NCBI GenBank assembly: GCA_014859445.1
Contig: JACUUC010000026.1
Location: 1 to 36,172, forward strand
DNA from: Bacterioplanes sp.
Lineage (GTDB): Bacteria; Pseudomonadota; Gammaproteobacteria; Pseudomonadales; Oceanobacteraceae
Reading direction: 5' to 3'
Length of the DNA stretch: 36,172 nt
Of this stretch, positions 20,885-29,821 are shown one piece after another. The notes under the pieces were generated by a model. It saw nothing but the letters and a program-made list of their open reading frames with translations. It made no database searches and was not told the origin of the DNA. Position numbers and translations under genes: made by a program. Numbering within the stretch: the first letter of the stretch is position 1; each line of letters starts with the position of its first letter.

Positions 20885-21922
20885 ATGACCATTATTACGG
20901 ATTCTCTCGGGACGGCCTCGTCCAACGCCATTCGACAATATCTTCGAGCCGGACAAGATTACGGCATCGACCCACACGACGCACTGACTCACAATCAACT
21001 GCCCGTAGGGATTATGGACAACAGCGTAGCGCGTGCACGAGGGCGCGATTTTCAACGACTATTACGCTGGCTGATTGAACAAAGCCAAGATCCTCTATTT
21101 GGCCTCAAAAGTGCGCGTTATGTACAACCCGGCTCCTACAGTCTGGTCGGCTACATGGTCATGAATGCTCGCACCGCGCGCGAAGCGCTGCACCTTACAC
21201 CGGCCTACGAGGCGATCGTGGGTGACATGGGGATCACCAAAATAGAACCGTATCATGGCCATCTGGCCATGCGCTGGATATGTCAATACGATGACCCTGT
21301 CGTCATCCAGCACATGATCGACAATGTGCTTGGCTCTTGGCTGCTGTTTGCTCGCTGGCTGACGGGACTCGGCGATAGCCAACCTGAAAAAGTCCTACTA
21401 CAGCGCTCAGCCCCTAGCGCAAAAGAACGCGATATATACCATGAGATTTTTCAGGCGCCACTGGAATTTGATGCGCCGATGAACGCCTTAATCATTCCTG
21501 AAAACCTATTGGATACGCCGTTACGCCAACCGGACAGCCAACTCCTGCAAGCACTGGAACAGCAAGCCGCAACCATCATGGCGGAAATCCAACAACGTCA
21601 TCCAATCGTGCTACAAACCTGCTCGTTACTTCGAACGATGATGAATGATGGCCTGCCGCGCCGCGAAAAAGTCGCCGAACAACTGGGCATGACAGAGCGC
21701 ACCTTGCAACGCCGCTTACAAGAAGCCGGTACGGGCTATCAACAATTATTGGATGATTTGCGATGTGACGTCGCGACAGAATGGTTACGCCAAAGCCATT
21801 TATCGATTCACGACATTGCGTTAAAACTGGGTTTTAGCGAATCACGATCATTCCATCGACGCTTTAAAACCTGGACAGGCATGACACCAGGCGAATATCG
21901 ACAAGAACATCTCAAAAACTGA
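20885..21922 (+). CDS. AraC-family transcriptional regulator, OruR-type
   Basis: The 345-residue protein has an N-terminal arabinose-binding-like ligand domain of the OruR/ArgR-type group (about 15-200, with QPGSYSLVGYMVMNARTARE). The C-terminal AraC DNA-binding domain (about 245-345) contains two helix-turn-helix motifs, including VAEQLGMTERTLQRRL and IALKLGFSESRSFHRRFK. It starts at ATG 20885 with a weak ribosome site. Divergence from the oxidase-GlpD-kinase operon makes it the likely regulator of that operon. The inducer is unknown. Its last 11 bp overlap the 3' end of the convergent lipoprotein gene. Confidence 0.9.
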   Translation: MTIITDSLGTASSNAIRQYLRAGQDYGIDPHDALTHNQLPVGIMDNSVARARGRDFQRLLRWLIEQSQDPLFGLKSARYVQPGSYSLVGYMVMNARTAREALHLTPAYEAIVGDMGITKIEPYHGHLAMRWICQYDDPVVIQHMIDNVLGSWLLFARWLTGLGDSQPEKVLLQRSAPSAKERDIYHEIFQAPLEFDAPMNALIIPENLLDTPLRQPDSQLLQALEQQAATIMAEIQQRHPIVLQTCSLLRTMMNDGLPRREKVAEQLGMTERTLQRRLQEAGTGYQQLLDDLRCDVATEWLRQSHLSIHDIALKLGFSESRSFHRRFKTWTGMTPGEYRQEHLKN

Positions 21923-22271
21923 AGTCACCAAACGAGCGCGAGCGACGACGAAAATCACGAACCACATGATGGGTAATTTTACCGCGCAAATTGACTTGGC
22001 ACTGAACGTAACCATGATGAGTGCCATCACTGACATTGAAGTACACATCGTAATGATCGCGCGCTTCACGTGTTGACAATCGATCCACACTGATACGCGC
22101 AGCCGGTGGCAACACAAACTCGGTATAGCCACGACAATGATTGATGGCATCACCCAGTCGTTGAATATCCTGACCTTGACGATCATAATATTCTACGCTG
22201 CACCCCGTTAAGGCGATCACCGTCATCAAACCTGTCGACCGCAATGTATTCCGCACGTGTCCCCCTAGCAT
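21912..22271 (-). CDS. Small predicted lipoprotein of unknown function
   Basis: The 119-residue product has a short basic N-terminus, a hydrophobic stretch and a lipobox LTGC with the lipidated cysteine at C24, which predicts export and lipid anchoring. The mature part contains two more cysteines (CRGY and VQCQ) that could pair in the periplasm. It has AraC-gene overlap at its 3' end (11 bp, convergent). I recognise no family. The ribosome site is weak, so expression may be low. Confidence 0.7.
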   Translation of the reverse strand: MLGGHVRNTLRSTGLMTVIALTGCSVEYYDRQGQDIQRLGDAINHCRGYTEFVLPPAARISVDRLSTREARDHYDVYFNVSDGTHHGYVQCQVNLRGKITHHVVRDFRRRSRSFGDFSF

Positions 22272-22413
22272 TTACACAGACCACCCACTATAAAGCAAGC
22301 AAACAGTAATCCCTAGGACACAGATCGCCTTTCGCGCCCAGTTCCGTTATCATGACCACTGACTATCGTATTTCTTGGCGCTGATCGCCAACGACCCACC
22401 AAAGAGACACCTG

Positions 22414-23784
22414 ATGACATTTGCCGAACTCGGCCTTTCCCCCGAATTATTAAAAGCCATTGCAGAACAAGGTTACAACACACCGTCCCCCATTCAAGCA
22501 CAAGCCATTCCCCATATTTTGGCTGGGCGCGATGTGATGGCCGCCGCACAAACTGGCACTGGAAAAACCGCGGGGTTTACTCTCCCCATACTACAAGGCC
22601 TCAGCCAAGGCGATAAAGTGCGTGCTAACCAAGTACGCGCCCTGATTTTAACGCCCACCCGCGAACTGGCCGCCCAAGTCGCCGATAACGTGGAACACTA
22701 CGCGCGCCATTTACCATTGACCTCCACCGTGGTCTTTGGTGGTGTCAAAATCAACCCACAAATGTTGCGTTTACGACGTGGAGTGGATGTGTTAGTCGCT
22801 ACCCCAGGGCGTCTACTGGATTTATACCAACAGAATGCGGTGCGTTTTCAACAATTAGAATATCTGGTATTGGACGAAGCCGATCGCATGCTGGATATGG
22901 GTTTTATTCACGATATTCGTAAAATCTTGGCATTGTTACCCGCAAAACGACAGAACTTGCTATTTTCGGCCACCTTTTCTGACGACATCAAACAGCTCGC
23001 TAGTCGCGTCGTGAACAACCCCATTGAGGTATCAGCGACGCCAGCTAATACTACCGTGAGTCGGATTGAACAATTACTGCACCCTGTCGACAAAGCCGCT
23101 AAGCCTGCCTTACTGGCACAACTGATACAACAGAATGACTGGCAGCAGGTGTTGGTCTTTTGTCGAACCAAACACGGCGCCAATCGACTCACGAAATTCT
23201 TAGAAAGTAAAAAAATCCGAGCGGCCGCCATTCATGGCAACAAAAGCCAAGGGGCTCGTACGCGTGCGTTGGATGACTTTAAGCAAGGCGCCATTCGCGC
23301 CTTGATTGCAACCGACATTGCCGCACGCGGCATTGATATCGACCTGCTACCGCAAGTTGTCAATTTCGAGCTACCCAATGTTCCCGAAGATTATGTCCAC
23401 CGCATTGGTCGTACGGGTCGAGCTGGCGCCGATGGCCATGCCATCTCTCTGGTATCCGCAGAAGAAGGCAAAGAGCTCAACGCCATTGAAAATCTACTGG
23501 GTGAACATCTGCCACGAAGCATCATTACCGGTTTTGAACCCAGCTTAGAAGTCATGCCCTCACGTCTTCGAGCCCAACCGAAAAAACCGAAAAAGCCCAA
23601 AGCAGCGAAAGCCACAACGGGCCGTACCGAAGGACATCCACCACGCACAGACAGTAAGCCACGACAGGGGCAGCAGCGCACGGCTAAGCCAGCACATTCG
23701 ACGTCATCAACACCGGCCAATCAGCCACGTCGCAGTCAACGCCGATCCACCGCCAATGCATCATCGAATAACCAGTCACACTAA
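22414..23784 (+). CDS. rhlE: DEAD-box ATP-dependent RNA helicase RhlE
   Basis: This RNA helicase of the RhlE branch remodels ribosomal or messenger RNA. The Q motif ([11 protein letters not shown]) is followed by motif I AQTGTGKT at 45-52, PTRELA, DEAD at 154-157, SAT and the C-terminal [11 protein letters not shown] basic tail of about 70 residues rich in K, P, S and T (after about 385) probably binds RNA and is likely disordered. The ATG at 22414 gives MTFAELGLS, the standard RhlE start; an upstream in-frame extension from 22375 looks spurious. The stop overlaps that of the convergent waaC by 4 bp. Confidence 0.94.
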   Translation: MTFAELGLSPELLKAIAEQGYNTPSPIQAQAIPHILAGRDVMAAAQTGTGKTAGFTLPILQGLSQGDKVRANQVRALILTPTRELAAQVADNVEHYARHLPLTSTVVFGGVKINPQMLRLRRGVDVLVATPGRLLDLYQQNAVRFQQLEYLVLDEADRMLDMGFIHDIRKILALLPAKRQNLLFSATFSDDIKQLASRVVNNPIEVSATPANTTVSRIEQLLHPVDKAAKPALLAQLIQQNDWQQVLVFCRTKHGANRLTKFLESKKIRAAAIHGNKSQGARTRALDDFKQGAIRALIATDIAARGIDIDLLPQVVNFELPNVPEDYVHRIGRTGRAGADGHAISLVSAEEGKELNAIENLLGEHLPRSIITGFEPSLEVMPSRLRAQPKKPKKPKAAKATTGRTEGHPPRTDSKPRQGQQRTAKPAHSTSSTPANQPRRSQRRSTANASSNNQSH

Positions 23785-24803
23785 CGGCTATTCACTCGCG
23801 CCATCAAGTCGGCCAACACCCGCTCGGGAGTAATGTCGCGATAACACGGTGCCTGAATGGCACCGTTATCGGGTTTAAGGCAGGTTTTACTCAGACAAGG
23901 AGCACAACCCAAGGTACTGCTCATCACCTGCACTTGAGCGCCTTTCACTCCGGTCAAACGCGCATCGGTAGCGCCATAAATGGTCACCGCCGGCACTTCC
24001 AACGCCGCCACCACATGCGACAAACCGGTATCAACACCCACCACCGCTTGTGCATGCGCCAAATACGCGTTCAGCGCATTCAGTCCCATTTTCGGCAACA
24101 CAGACACCGCACTAAGCCCCTCGGCTATGCGCTCAGCGCGCTGACGCTCTTCGTCATTGCCCCAAGGCAAACACACCTGCATACCGAGCTCGCCAACACG
24201 TTCTGCTAACGTGCGCCAATAAGCCTCTGGCCAATACTTGGTTACCCAAGTCGTACCATGCAAAAAAACCCAGTATGGCTTGTCGATATCAGGCGGGGAC
24301 CAGCGTGCTTTATCGACGCCATAGCGAATATCCCCCGTAAGACGATAATCGAAGACCTCCGCAAACAACTGCCGTAACCGGGGAATGGCATGCTGCCCTG
24401 TGGCAATCGCGATGCGACGCTGATAAAAACGACTGGCCAACGGCTCTCTTGCACTATCTCGATCGAGACCTATTCGTTCGCCGCGAGCCATGCGAGCAAC
24501 CATCGCGCTTTTGAGTAGGCCCTGGGCATCCAGTACCACATCGTATTGCTCACGACGCAATGTGCGCCAAAAATGCGCCATTTCAGCACGATTGGATGAC
24601 CGCCACAGCTGTTTACGCCAGCGACGCCAAGCAATTGGAATGACCTGACGAATCGCTGGGTGCCACGTCGGAATATCGGCAAACGCTTCTTCGACTACCC
24701 AGTCAATTTGAATATCAGGCCGTGCTTGCCACACATCTTCGATGGCAGGCAACGTATGAAATACATCCCCCAACGAGGAGGTTTTAATCAATAGAACTTT
24801 CAC
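23781..24803 (-). CDS. waaC: LPS heptosyltransferase I
   Basis: WaaC adds the first heptose to Kdo2-lipid A in the LPS inner core, on the inner face of the cytoplasmic membrane. The N-terminus [20 protein letters not shown] is characteristic of the enzyme, and the GT9 C-terminal donor domain has [14 protein letters not shown] and TIYGATD. At 340 residues it is slightly longer than usual. GTG at 24801-24803 is chosen because AAGG lies 8 nt upstream; a GTG two codons earlier is too close to it. It has no LPS core partner beside it except the divergent glycosylation genes. Confidence 0.92.
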   Translation of the reverse strand: MKVLLIKTSSLGDVFHTLPAIEDVWQARPDIQIDWVVEEAFADIPTWHPAIRQVIPIAWRRWRKQLWRSSNRAEMAHFWRTLRREQYDVVLDAQGLLKSAMVARMARGERIGLDRDSAREPLASRFYQRRIAIATGQHAIPRLRQLFAEVFDYRLTGDIRYGVDKARWSPPDIDKPYWVFLHGTTWVTKYWPEAYWRTLAERVGELGMQVCLPWGNDEERQRAERIAEGLSAVSVLPKMGLNALNAYLAHAQAVVGVDTGLSHVVAALEVPAVTIYGATDARLTGVKGAQVQVMSSTLGCAPCLSKTCLKPDNGAIQAPCYRDITPERVLADLMARVNSR

Positions 24804-24916
24804 ACACACGACCTTGACAGCAACGAAAGAGAGGTCGCCACTTTACTGCAATATTCATCCGATTCAAGCGTTGTTCTTGACTTTATACGTGACAAAAGCA
24901 ACCATCCCCGCGCTCA

Positions 24917-24952
24917 TCGATGCTCACGCCATACACCACATGCGAGCATCGA
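24917..24952. repeat. Perfect 9-bp dyad upstream of the envelope cluster
   Basis: tcgatgctc (24917-24925) and gagcatcga (24944-24952) form a perfect inverted repeat with an 18-nt spacer. It lies 26 bp upstream of the first gene of the plus-strand glycosylation set. It may be an operator for a dimeric regulator or a leader hairpin. Confidence 0.4.
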
Positions 24953-24978
24953 ATGCTTATTCTGACTGAGGAAACTCC

Positions 24979-25896
24979 GTGCTGCGCTCTTGGAAATTCT
25001 GGCTAGGCTGCCTACTATTGGTGGCGTTAATCATTGTTGTCGAAGTCAGTTATGGCTGGCTTACGGTATTGCAAGCATGGAAAACCATTCGGCCAGAGCA
25101 CATCGCCCTTGCACTACTGCTCATGTTGATCAGTTACTGGTTGCGCGCGTTGCGCTTCTACGACTTTTTTTACACATACTGCCGTGGACAATTTCGACCA
25201 CTGACTCGTATTACCGTCTTGCATAACTTCTTCAACAATCTACTGCCAATGCGCAGTGGTGAAGCGGCCTTTCCGGTACTGATGAAGCGTGAATTTCAAG
25301 TACCTTATCAGCAAAGTATTCCTGCGCTACTATGGCTTCGGTTAATGGACTTGTATGTGTTGGCTGTGTTGGCTGCGTGGTCATTGCAACACCTGTTCTT
25401 ACCCTGGTCAGCCGAATTACGCTACGCCCTGCTCATCCTAGTAAGCGCCTCACCGATCGTTTTGTTTTTGCTGCAACAACGCATTGAGCAATGGCTAGCA
25501 CAGCAGCCGCAAGGATGGCGCTTAAAAGCACTCGATACATTGCAAGCCCTTCCTAAAACGCAACGTATTTTCTGGCGTGCCGTCTTGTGGACCTTGATCA
25601 ATTGGCTGATCAAACTGGCTGTTTATGCGTGGTTATTGCAACAGTTTGTTACGCTCGATTTCGCTCAAGCTTGGCTTGGTGCCATTACCGGAGAGCTCAG
25701 TAGTGTGTTGCCCATCCATGGTGTGGCCGGAGCAGGAACCTACGAAGTCGGTGTGATGCTTGGTTTAGCCCCATTCGGTCTCGACACCACCGCACTTTTG
25801 GCTGCCGCCGTGAATCTGCACCTATTTGTGTTATCGTGCACATTATTACTGACGCCACTGGTGCTCGTCATCACACGCTGGCGACGTCGCCGTTGA
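24979..25896 (+). CDS. Flippase-like integral membrane protein (LPG-synthase TM / UPF0104 family)
   Basis: The 305-residue protein has about seven or eight hydrophobic segments and matches the lysylphosphatidylglycerol-synthase transmembrane/AglD-like family. Typical stretches are FFNNLLPMRSGEAAFPVLMK (about 86-105) and the C-terminal HGVAGAGTYEVGV. Related proteins are thought to move lipid-linked substrates across the membrane or to assist glycosyltransferases. It starts at GTG with GAGG about 8 nt upstream. It lies 63 bp before a GT2 gene, suggesting a role in handling a polyprenyl-linked sugar. Confidence 0.82.
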   Translation: MLRSWKFWLGCLLLVALIIVVEVSYGWLTVLQAWKTIRPEHIALALLLMLISYWLRALRFYDFFYTYCRGQFRPLTRITVLHNFFNNLLPMRSGEAAFPVLMKREFQVPYQQSIPALLWLRLMDLYVLAVLAAWSLQHLFLPWSAELRYALLILVSASPIVLFLLQQRIEQWLAQQPQGWRLKALDTLQALPKTQRIFWRAVLWTLINWLIKLAVYAWLLQQFVTLDFAQAWLGAITGELSSVLPIHGVAGAGTYEVGVMLGLAPFGLDTTALLAAAVNLHLFVLSCTLLLTPLVLVITRWRRRR

Positions 25897-25959
25897 TGCA
25901 ACGGTCATCACCTCATACAATCCGCTATACGTTGGTTTTAACCGCGTACGCTTTTCGGT

Positions 25960-27057
25960 ATGATTCTCCCGTCTTTTTTATCGTCACGAGTGGTATTCAA
26001 CTTGACTGAGCCAACAGCAACTGCCAACAAACCTTCATTGTCCATTGTCATCCCCATGTACAACGAAATTGACAACGTCACCGCCATGTTGGCGCGCGTT
26101 CATGAAAGCTTGGCAGCCTATCAAGGCCCGTGGGAATTACTGGTTGTCGATGACGGCAGTACGGATGGCACGCCGCAAGCGCTTAACAAGCAAGCGGCCG
26201 ATTACGGCGCTCACGTCCGAGTGATTGAATTGCGTCGCAATTTTGGCCAAACCGCGGCCATGCAAGCCGGTATTGATGAAGCCCGTGGGGAACTGATCGC
26301 CACGCTCGATGGCGATTTGCAAAACGATCCGGCCGACATTCCCAGAATGATTGATCACCTACTGGAAAAAGACCTCGACCTACTCACAGGCTGGCGTAAA
26401 AACCGTCAAGACGATTTATTGCTGCGCAAAATTCCGTCGCGAATTGCCAATCGACTGATTGGTAAAATTACCGGCGTACGCATCAATGACTATGGCTGTT
26501 CACTGAAAGTCTATCGAGCGTCAGTCATCAAACAAGTACGCTTATACGGCGAAATGCATCGTTTCATTCCCGCGTGGGTCGCGGCCGTTGTACCACCAAG
26601 TCGTATCGGCGAAATTGTGGTCAATCACAACGCACGTACCGCCGGTGAATCAAAATATGGCATATCTCGAACGTTTCGCGTCATTCTCGACTTACTCTCC
26701 GTCTACTTTTTCATGCGGTATCGGGCTCGTCCTGGGCATTTTTTTGGTTCCATTGGTCTAGCACTGGGCGGACTTGGTGGCATGCTCATGGTGTATTTAG
26801 GCTTTGTGAAATTCATTTTAGGTGACGATATTGGTGGGCGGCCACTGTTTCTGATTGCCGTCGTGTGCGTGATTGCGGCTCTGCAATTCTTAACCACGGG
26901 CGTGTTGTCGGAGATGATCTCACGCACCTATTTTGAATCATCAAAGCATGAGCAATACGTCATATACAATCGCGCCACTGCATGCGATGACCAATCTGCT
27001 TGCTGGTCGGACAACACCATGAAACAACCGGAAGGATCTGCCTCGAATGACGCGTAA
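25960..27057 (+). CDS. GT2 glycosyltransferase, ArnC/DPM1-like polyprenyl-phosphate sugar synthase
   Basis: The enzyme most likely transfers a sugar from a nucleotide donor to undecaprenyl phosphate at the cytoplasmic face. The GT-A domain shows VVDDGSTDGTPQ, the DxD-containing TLDGDLQNDP, RKNRQDD and the acceptor-region YGCSLKVYR. Two C-terminal membrane helices follow (about 265-320). The first ATG gives 365 residues; it has a weak ribosome site, and a TTG near 26002 that would start LTEPTATANK is an alternative. The last 11 bp overlap the next gene. The C-terminal tail after the membrane helices is unusually long and polar. Confidence 0.88.
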   Translation: MILPSFLSSRVVFNLTEPTATANKPSLSIVIPMYNEIDNVTAMLARVHESLAAYQGPWELLVVDDGSTDGTPQALNKQAADYGAHVRVIELRRNFGQTAAMQAGIDEARGELIATLDGDLQNDPADIPRMIDHLLEKDLDLLTGWRKNRQDDLLLRKIPSRIANRLIGKITGVRINDYGCSLKVYRASVIKQVRLYGEMHRFIPAWVAAVVPPSRIGEIVVNHNARTAGESKYGISRTFRVILDLLSVYFFMRYRARPGHFFGSIGLALGGLGGMLMVYLGFVKFILGDDIGGRPLFLIAVVCVIAALQFLTTGVLSEMISRTYFESSKHEQYVIYNRATACDDQSACWSDNTMKQPEGSASNDA

Positions 27058-28636
27058 ATTTCCCGTTCCGATTTGGTTAGTGGTGGCCTTAGCCGCCTTA
27101 TTCTTTGTCAATCTGGGTGGTTTTTTACTGTTTGATCACGATGAAGGAGCCTTTAGTGAGGCAACTCGTGGCATGTTTGAGCGTGGTGACTTCATTACCA
27201 CCTATCTCAACGATCGGGTACGCTTTGATAAACCGATTTTAATCTACTGGTTGCAAGCCGCTGCGACGTTTTTATTTGGGTTTGAGTTGTGGGCATTTCG
27301 TTTGCCCTCCGCGTTGGCCGGTATGGCTTGGGCATTAACGGTTTACTTTTTCGTACGCCGTTATCGTGATGAAAGCACCGCTGTCATTGCGGCGCTCATG
27401 ATTGGTACCGCACTCGGAATCAACGCCATTAGTCACGCGGCGACGGCTGACGGTGTCTTAAACGCCATTCTGGCTGCGACGATATTGTGTATTTATCGCT
27501 ATAGTCAGAACCCTAGCTCGGCGTTGCTATACGGTATTTACGCCTTAATGGCATTTGGCGTGTTGACCAAAGGGCCAGTGGCAGTGGTCATTCCCTTGTT
27601 GGTCGCCATACCATTCTACTTACTGTCCAACTTGCGTGAACCACTCATGCGAGCGTTGTTTTTCTTTCCGGGCTGGGCGTTATTCGTCGTCATTGCGGCA
27701 CCTTGGTACATTCTTGAGTACCTAGACCAAGGGCAAGATTTCATTGATGGTTTTATTCTGAAACACAATGTCGAACGATTTAAAGACACTCTGGAAAATC
27801 ACGGTGGCGGCCCACTCTATTACCCACTGGTACTGCCCTTTGTGCTGGCGCCGTTTGGGGCGTTACTCATTCGTATTTTACCCTCATTAACACGCAGCAT
27901 TCGACAGTGGCGCGACGGTAATCACAGCGACGAGGTCTTGCTTGATCGGTTGCTATGGATTTGGTTCTTGGTGGTATTAATCCTGTTCAGTATCGCCAGC
28001 ACGAAACTACCGCATTACATTTTATACGGTGTCACACCCTTGATCATTTTGATGGCACGCTATCGCGACTGGTTACAAAGCCGCTGGTTTGCCGCCTTGT
28101 TTCCCGCCCTGTTTTATGCCCTATTGACCGCCTTACCACTGTTGACGCCATTGATTGAGCAGCAATTAACCAACCCCATTGAAATAGCGACTGCGCAACG
28201 TGCTGCTGAATACTTCAACAATACGTTTGCAATCATTGCTCTGGTGATCGGCTTGTGCTCGGTTGCTCTGATTTTTTGGCGGCGCTTACGAATTTGGCAA
28301 TCGTTGATCTTAGTGGGTGGCTTGCAAATTTTATTCGTCTGGTTAATTCTCGTGCCCGCCGCCAGCGAAGCTCAGCAGCGACCTGTTTGGAATGCAGCAC
28401 AATTTGCAAAAATGCTTGATGAGCCGATTTACACACAGTCGATTGATATGCCCAGCTTCAATGTGTATTACGGTAAAGCGACCATTCGTCGCCCATTAAA
28501 CGTAGGCGAAGTGGGCTTTGCACGAGCGGATCGTGTTCGATATCCTCATTACGATGTCCTGTTTCAAGATGGCCCCATCGTCATCATTCGTCGATTAGAT
28601 GCACCCATGGAAGGTAACCATGACGACTCTGAATAA
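27047..28636 (+). CDS. ArnT-like GT39 glycosyltransferase
   Basis: This integral membrane GT-C transferase would move a sugar from a polyprenyl-phosphate carrier to lipid A or another periplasmic acceptor. The 529-residue protein has about ten to twelve hydrophobic helices. The first loop has DHDEGAFSEATRGM, which carries the conserved acidic catalytic residues, and RFDKPILIYWLQ follows. HGGGPLYYPLVL is in the second large loop. It starts inside the preceding GT2 gene and its end overlaps the PAP2 gene by 17 bp, so the three are translationally coupled. ArnT proper is possible, but no arnA or arnB genes are near. Confidence 0.88.
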   Translation: MTRKFPVPIWLVVALAALFFVNLGGFLLFDHDEGAFSEATRGMFERGDFITTYLNDRVRFDKPILIYWLQAAATFLFGFELWAFRLPSALAGMAWALTVYFFVRRYRDESTAVIAALMIGTALGINAISHAATADGVLNAILAATILCIYRYSQNPSSALLYGIYALMAFGVLTKGPVAVVIPLLVAIPFYLLSNLREPLMRALFFFPGWALFVVIAAPWYILEYLDQGQDFIDGFILKHNVERFKDTLENHGGGPLYYPLVLPFVLAPFGALLIRILPSLTRSIRQWRDGNHSDEVLLDRLLWIWFLVVLILFSIASTKLPHYILYGVTPLIILMARYRDWLQSRWFAALFPALFYALLTALPLLTPLIEQQLTNPIEIATAQRAAEYFNNTFAIIALVIGLCSVALIFWRRLRIWQSLILVGGLQILFVWLILVPAASEAQQRPVWNAAQFAKMLDEPIYTQSIDMPSFNVYYGKATIRRPLNVGEVGFARADRVRYPHYDVLFQDGPIVIIRRLDAPMEGNHDDSE

Positions 28637-29396
28637 CACAAGCTTACTTGTCTTGTGTGCGCTATCTCTACTCATCAGTGCAACCATCGTATTGATGCTC
28701 GACGTCAATGAATTGTGGTTTATCCAAAGCAATCAGGCCGTGCAAATACTGCCCGCCTGGTTTTGGGCCAATGCCACGTTAATTGCTGACACATTGTTTG
28801 CGGTCGCCATGATACTCATTGCCGCGAGCTATCGTCCTGCACTATTCAGCCAAGGACTGGTGTTATTGATCCTTGGCGCGGTCTTTGTACATACATTAAA
28901 ACCTTTTTTTGGTCTGAGTCGGCCCGCCGGCACCCTCGACCATGAATTGTTTTACATCATAGGACCGACACTGAAATACCAGAGCTTTCCTTCTGGCCAT
29001 GCATTTACTGCAATGGCGACCGTTGGCCTGTTGATGCTCCACAGCCGTACTCTCTGGCTCACGCTGGCATTATTAGCGATTGGTTTGATCGCCGCATTCA
29101 GTCGCGTTGCCGTTGGTGCCCACTGGCCATTAGACGTCTTAGTCGGAGGTGGATTTGGGCTGCTTATTGCCCTACTGGCTGCTGTTTTGTATCAACACAT
29201 GCCGGCATTACACAACCGCTATTGGAAGGCCTTTGCCGCTGCCATTATGACACTAGCAACCGTTGCACTGCTGTTTCATGATGATCGTTACCCTGATACA
29301 CAAGGCTTTGGTATTGTTGTAGGGCTGATTGCTCTGCTGTGCGTCACACGACAAATTTGGTGGCCACTGTGGCAACACATGCGCAGTAGTCAATAA
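28620..29396 (+). CDS. PAP2-family membrane phosphatase
   Basis: The 258-residue membrane protein has all three PAP2 phosphatase motifs: KPFFGLSRP, PSGHA and SRVAVGAHWPLDV, placed between about six hydrophobic helices. Such enzymes dephosphorylate polyprenyl diphosphate, lipid A or phosphatidate on the periplasmic side. GGAAGG lies 5 nt upstream of the ATG at 28620. It overlaps the upstream GT39 gene, so it belongs to the same transcript and could recycle undecaprenyl carrier or trim lipid A. The exact substrate is unresolved. Confidence 0.88.
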   Translation: MTTLNNTSLLVLCALSLLISATIVLMLDVNELWFIQSNQAVQILPAWFWANATLIADTLFAVAMILIAASYRPALFSQGLVLLILGAVFVHTLKPFFGLSRPAGTLDHELFYIIGPTLKYQSFPSGHAFTAMATVGLLMLHSRTLWLTLALLAIGLIAAFSRVAVGAHWPLDVLVGGGFGLLIALLAAVLYQHMPALHNRYWKAFAAAIMTLATVALLFHDDRYPDTQGFGIVVGLIALLCVTRQIWWPLWQHMRSSQ

Positions 29397-29409
29397 TAGT
29401 TAGCGCGAT

Positions 29410-29661
29410 CTACTGCCCCAATAAGTCGTAGGCGATACCACCATCGTCTACGCAATCGAGCCAACCGAGTGGTTTGCTGAATGTTTGCTCCATCGTTCGC
29501 GCCAAAACATCAGGTATCTTGCGCGTTGGACGTTCAGCCAGCATAGCCTGTAATAGTGTTTCATCGACCGCCAAGCAAGCAGCCATCAACGCCACATCCA
29601 AGGCATTTTCTTGCATCAACACCCTAGTTTGTTGACGCCGAACATCTTGATCGTTTTTCAC
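29410..29661 (-). CDS. Small HTH-like protein, divergent from fabB
   Basis: An 83-residue protein starts at GTG 29659-29661, with GGGGG 5 nt upstream; an in-frame TTG at 29671 is an alternative. The C-terminal stretch KIPDVLARTMEQTFSKPLGWLD resembles the end of XRE/Cro-type helix-turn-helix domains, where the last helix is followed by a GW-L/M-D segment. The middle (ALDVALMAACLAVDETLLQAML) would then be the helix-turn-helix. The match is weak by eye. It faces fabB across a 160-bp gap, so control of fabB or of itself is possible. It is convergent with the PAP2 gene. Confidence 0.55.
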   Translation of the reverse strand: MKNDQDVRRQQTRVLMQENALDVALMAACLAVDETLLQAMLAERPTRKIPDVLARTMEQTFSKPLGWLDCVDDGGIAYDLLGQ

Positions 29662-29821
29662 AAATACCCCCAATGAATACCCATTAAAGAAATAAAGTTC
29701 ACAATATTTTTCTTTTTGCCTTTTTGATCTGTGCTATATAGTGGGACAATTGCAATACCACTCCACTCTTGGGGTAGTATACTGGCACTTTCATTTTAGC
29801 GTTATTAAGTCGAGAATAATT

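Noticed and set aside
20741-21055. N-terminal extension of the AGPS-like oxidase
   Set aside because: The frame stays open upstream but would overlap the divergent AraC gene, lacks similarity, and the ATG at 20740 has a good ribosome site and gives the AGPS-like start RRWNGWG.
27047-28636. Calling the GT39 gene arnT and its GT2 neighbour arnC
   Set aside because: arnA, arnB, arnD and arnE/F are absent here, so aminoarabinose transfer is not supported; only the family level is claimed.
29741-29821. N-terminal extension of fabB
   Set aside because: The added 27 residues have no FabB similarity; the family starts at [10 protein letters not shown].
29701-29821. A FabR/FadR-like operator or sigma70 promoter before fabB
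   Set aside because: A TATACT-like box is at 29778-29783, but no -35 at proper spacing and no recognisable FabR or FadR palindrome were found.
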